From contig PUOC01000206.1 in the NCBI GenBank assembly GCA_003551965.1, positions 1-53,499 of the forward strand: a stretch of DNA of 53,499 nt, written 5' to 3'. The translations under genes were made by a program, and so were the position numbers. Below are positions 51,717-53,499 of this stretch, one piece after another. The DNA is from Clostridiales bacterium. Its GTDB lineage: Bacteria; Bacillota; Limnochordia; Darwinibacteriales; B1SED10-159. The notes below the pieces were generated by a model that did no database searches, was not told the origin of the DNA, and saw only the letters and a program-made list of their open reading frames with translations. Position 1 is the first letter of the stretch. The number at the start of each line of letters is the position of its first letter.

Positions 51717-51746
51717 GCGGCCCTCAAAACTCGGGCCGCTTTTTTC
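51717..51746 (+). terminator. Intrinsic terminator after the protease gene
   Basis: GCGGCCC (51717-51723) and GGGCCGC (51733-51739) form a 7-bp GC stem followed by TTTTTT. It lies between the convergent protease and sulfatase genes. Confidence 0.9.
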
Positions 51747-51753
51747 TTTCCGT

Positions 51754-53061
51754 CTATTCAGGCTTCTCCCACCATGCCGTGCGATGGGCTTCAGCTGTCT
51801 GCTGCAGTTGTTTTCCTATTTCTGGATAGCGGTCAAACACGTTTGTCGTCTCTAAGGGATCCTCTTCCATGTCAAAGAGGGATAGATCAATGAAGGCATC
51901 CTCGTAGCGTCCCGGTTTACCATCCTGGCCCGCTTCTGCCACTGTTTTGTAAGTATGGGGAAGGTGCAGTTTCCACTTGCCGTCGCCGGTGATAATGCCT
52001 TCGAAGGTCCGGGCCGTGGAAAAGGGATAATAGGTGTGCGGATTGCTTGCCCCGGGCTGGTTGGTCAACAGGTCCCAGACATCACGGCCGTCAACGTCCT
52101 CTTGGGACAGCTCAGCGCCGGCCAGGCGAGCCCATGTGGGAAGCAGGTCCACTGTGTTGAATGCCTTGGTTGACACCGTTCCTGCCTCAATGTGCCCGGG
52201 ATAGGCCATAACGCAGGCACTCCGGGTACCGCCGTCGAAGGCCGTGGCCTTACCCTCTCGGTAGGGGGTGGAACCGGCGTGATTTCCATAAGAGAGCCAG
52301 GGTCCGTTGTCAGAGGTGAAGATAACCAACGTCTCCTCCATTTGGCCGGTGCTTTCCAGGGCGTCCATGACCTGGCCGAGGGACCAGTCGATTTCCATGA
52401 TCACGTCTCCATAGAGACCTGCCTTGGACTTTCCGTCAAACTTGTCACTGACATGCAGGGGGACGTGGGGCATATTGTGGGGGACATACAAGAAGAACGG
52501 CTGTTCTTGATGGCGGTGTATGAAATCCACCGCATCCTCTGTGTACCACGTGGTGAGCATCTTCTGCTGCTGTGGACTGACGTCGTCAATAATGACCTCA
52601 TCGTTCTTCCAATACTGCAGGGCGCAGGAATCGAAACGCCGGACCTCAGGATGATGCCTCCACATATCATTGGAATACATAAGTCCCGACGACTCGTCAA
52701 AACCGCGCTGCGGCGGCCGTGTTTCGGGCTGATCACCTACATGCCATTTACCGACGACAGCAGTGGCGTAGCCCGCCTTCTTGAGAACTTCTGCCGCCGT
52801 GGCAAAGGACGGATCAAGTCCCCGGGCCCGGGGCGGAATGGCCCCGTATACCTTATGCCGCTCCGGAAAGCATCCCGTCAGCAGTGAAGCTCGGGAGGCC
52901 GAACACACGGCCTGCGGAACATAACACTGCTGATAGGCACAGCCCATACCAGCCAACCGTTCCACATGGGGCGTTGGATACGGGGTCTCGCTAAAGGGGC
53001 GGAAGTCATTCCAGCCAGAGTCATCGAGAAACATGACAACGATATTCGGTTGTTTTTCCAT
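51754..53061 (-). CDS. Sulfatase (CxAxR type)
   Basis: A 435-residue sulfatase. Asp13/Asp14 (VVMFLDDSGWND) bind calcium. The formylglycine site is CSASRASLLTG with Cys 53, carrying Ala in place of the more usual Pro. Other motifs are VVGKWHVGD, YVPHNMPHVPLH, FTSDNGPWLSYGNHAGS and a C-terminal LFDMEEDPLETTN. It lacks a signal peptide. It belongs to the arylsulfatase A-like group; substrate unknown. CxAxR sites are known in anaerobic sulfatases and are matured by radical SAM enzymes, but none is encoded here. ATG 53061 follows GGAAGG. It is only distantly similar to the sulfatase at 25310. Confidence 0.9.
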   Translation of the reverse strand: MEKQPNIVVMFLDDSGWNDFRPFSETPYPTPHVERLAGMGCAYQQCYVPQAVCSASRASLLTGCFPERHKVYGAIPPRARGLDPSFATAAEVLKKAGYATAVVGKWHVGDQPETRPPQRGFDESSGLMYSNDMWRHHPEVRRFDSCALQYWKNDEVIIDDVSPQQQKMLTTWYTEDAVDFIHRHQEQPFFLYVPHNMPHVPLHVSDKFDGKSKAGLYGDVIMEIDWSLGQVMDALESTGQMEETLVIFTSDNGPWLSYGNHAGSTPYREGKATAFDGGTRSACVMAYPGHIEAGTVSTKAFNTVDLLPTWARLAGAELSQEDVDGRDVWDLLTNQPGASNPHTYYPFSTARTFEGIITGDGKWKLHLPHTYKTVAEAGQDGKPGRYEDAFIDLSLFDMEEDPLETTNVFDRYPEIGKQLQQTAEAHRTAWWEKPE

Positions 53062-53173
53062 AGCTCACCTTCCTCACGAAATCGAGATCGCGCCTTGAAT
53101 ACTTCTCAACAGTGGAAGCTTGTCTCTGATCTCCTCTGAATGATCTTCCTCATTTTCCCGCCAACACCTTCTC

Positions 53174-53200
53174 TTCCCAACTATTCCCAACTCTTCCCAG
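53174..53200. repeat. Three 10-bp-spaced TTCCCAACT direct repeats
   Basis: TTCCCAACT at 53174-53182 and 53184-53192 and TTCCCAG at 53194-53200 repeat with a 10-base period, one helical turn, and end 22 bases before the predicted -35 of the last gene. Confidence 0.5.
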
Positions 53201-53222
53201 CATCCTACCAAAGCCGCCGGTC

Positions 53223-53259
53223 TTTACCCATGGAATTTCTTGCTGTATAATAACAGCAA
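53223..53259 (+). promoter_or_regulatory. Promoter with overlapping palindromic operator-like site
   Basis: A weak -35 TTTACC (53223-53228), a 17-base spacer and a perfect -10 TATAAT (53246-53251). The inverted repeat TTGCTGT-ATAATA-ACAGCAA (53240-53259) is centred on the -10 box, so a bound repressor would block RNA polymerase. Confidence 0.6.
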
Positions 53260-53322
53260 AGCAAATACTTACTAAGTTACTTTTGTTTTTTGTTCTGACT
53301 TCACGAAAGGAGCGAACCTCTG

Positions 53323-53499
53323 ATGATGAGAAACCGCCGACTTTCCCGCACAACTTTGGTGGTGCTCTTACTAATTCCGACCCTGGTTCTAGGTTGGGCG
53401 CCAAGTATTTCCGCCGATGGGCAGGCTCTACATTCCGTCGATGACGTCGCTTTCACCATGTACCTAGCGCCGGCACTGCCGTTCCCCGCTGACAGCGAA
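53323..53499 (+). CDS. Exported protein of unknown function (partial, 5' end only)
   Basis: 59 codons are visible before the right edge. AAAGGAG lies ten bases before ATG 53323. Residues 1-31 make a clear signal peptide: basic MMRNRRLSR, hydrophobic LVVLLLIPTLVLGW, likely cut after SISA. The visible mature part does not match a family I know. The gene is divergent from the sulfatase and has a promoter with an overlapping inverted repeat and upstream direct repeats. Confidence 0.7.
   Translation, partial: MMRNRRLSRTTLVVLLLIPTLVLGWAPSISADGQALHSVDDVAFTMYLAPALPFPADSE

Noticed and set aside
1-53499. CRISPR arrays, rRNA, tRNA, phage attachment sites
   Set aside because: No regularly spaced repeats or RNA-gene consensus were seen on either strand.

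Overview
The window looks like chromosome from an anaerobic, amino-acid-fermenting member of the Bacillota (Clostridia or Limnochordia-like). I infer this from five things: a T-box riboswitch, strong AGGAGG-type ribosome binding sites with many GTG and TTG starts, a complete ornithine oxidation cluster built on the B12/PLP enzyme ornithine 4,5-aminomutase, a stand-alone cobalamin methionine synthase activation protein, and a Thermotoga-type DAHP synthase. No rRNA, tRNA or CRISPR array was seen. No marker gene allows a closer placement.

Layout. 1-2079: a secreted zinc phospholipase C-like protein (cut by the left edge), divergent from an M24 peptidase. 2165-9159: a carbohydrate cluster with a GH36 alpha-galactosidase, a family 5 solute-binding protein, a GH37/GH63-like (alpha/alpha)6 glycosidase and a divergent AraC regulator. 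9336-15191: a leftward sugar-catabolism group (Ldh_2 dehydrogenase, Gfo/Idh oxidoreductase, TIM-barrel isomerase, alpha/beta hydrolase, glucosamine-6-phosphate deaminase) ending in an exported ankyrin protein. 15343-23207: two half-size permeases and the tightly coupled ord-ortA-ortB-oraS-oraE-MutL ornithine cluster. 23469-25085: alanine aminotransferase alaA behind a T-box whose specifier reads as GCA (Ala). 25310-31700: a sulfatase, a dipeptide-type ABC system (binding protein, DppB, DppC), a divergent TetR regulator and a small Ig-like protein.

31768-42864 is one leftward nine-gene branched-chain operon, ilvD-ilvB-ilvN-ilvC-leuA-cimA-leuC-leuD-leuB. It carries citramalate synthase and no threonine deaminase, so isoleucine is probably made from pyruvate. 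Divergent from it is aroF (DAHP synthase), preceded by a consensus promoter, a 36-residue leader peptide with five Phe codons and an intrinsic terminator: a candidate phenylalanine attenuator. The right end (44600-53499) holds a sulfurtransferase, DUF1349 and DUF192 proteins, a diverged transposase, a GNAT acetyltransferase, the B12-linked activation protein, an exported trypsin-like/PDZ protease, a second sulfatase with a CxAxR site and the start of an unrecognised exported protein.

The most notable logic is regulatory. OrtAB releases D-alanine and acetyl-CoA from ornithine, and the divergent alaA is under what reads as an alanine-sensing T-box. Aromatic synthesis appears to be controlled by both a Phe leader peptide and an N-terminal regulatory domain of AroF. 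Both solute-binding protein genes are followed by hairpins that could hold down expression of the genes behind them. Many true starts lie inside the longest open frame, and these were chosen here by Shine-Dalgarno position.
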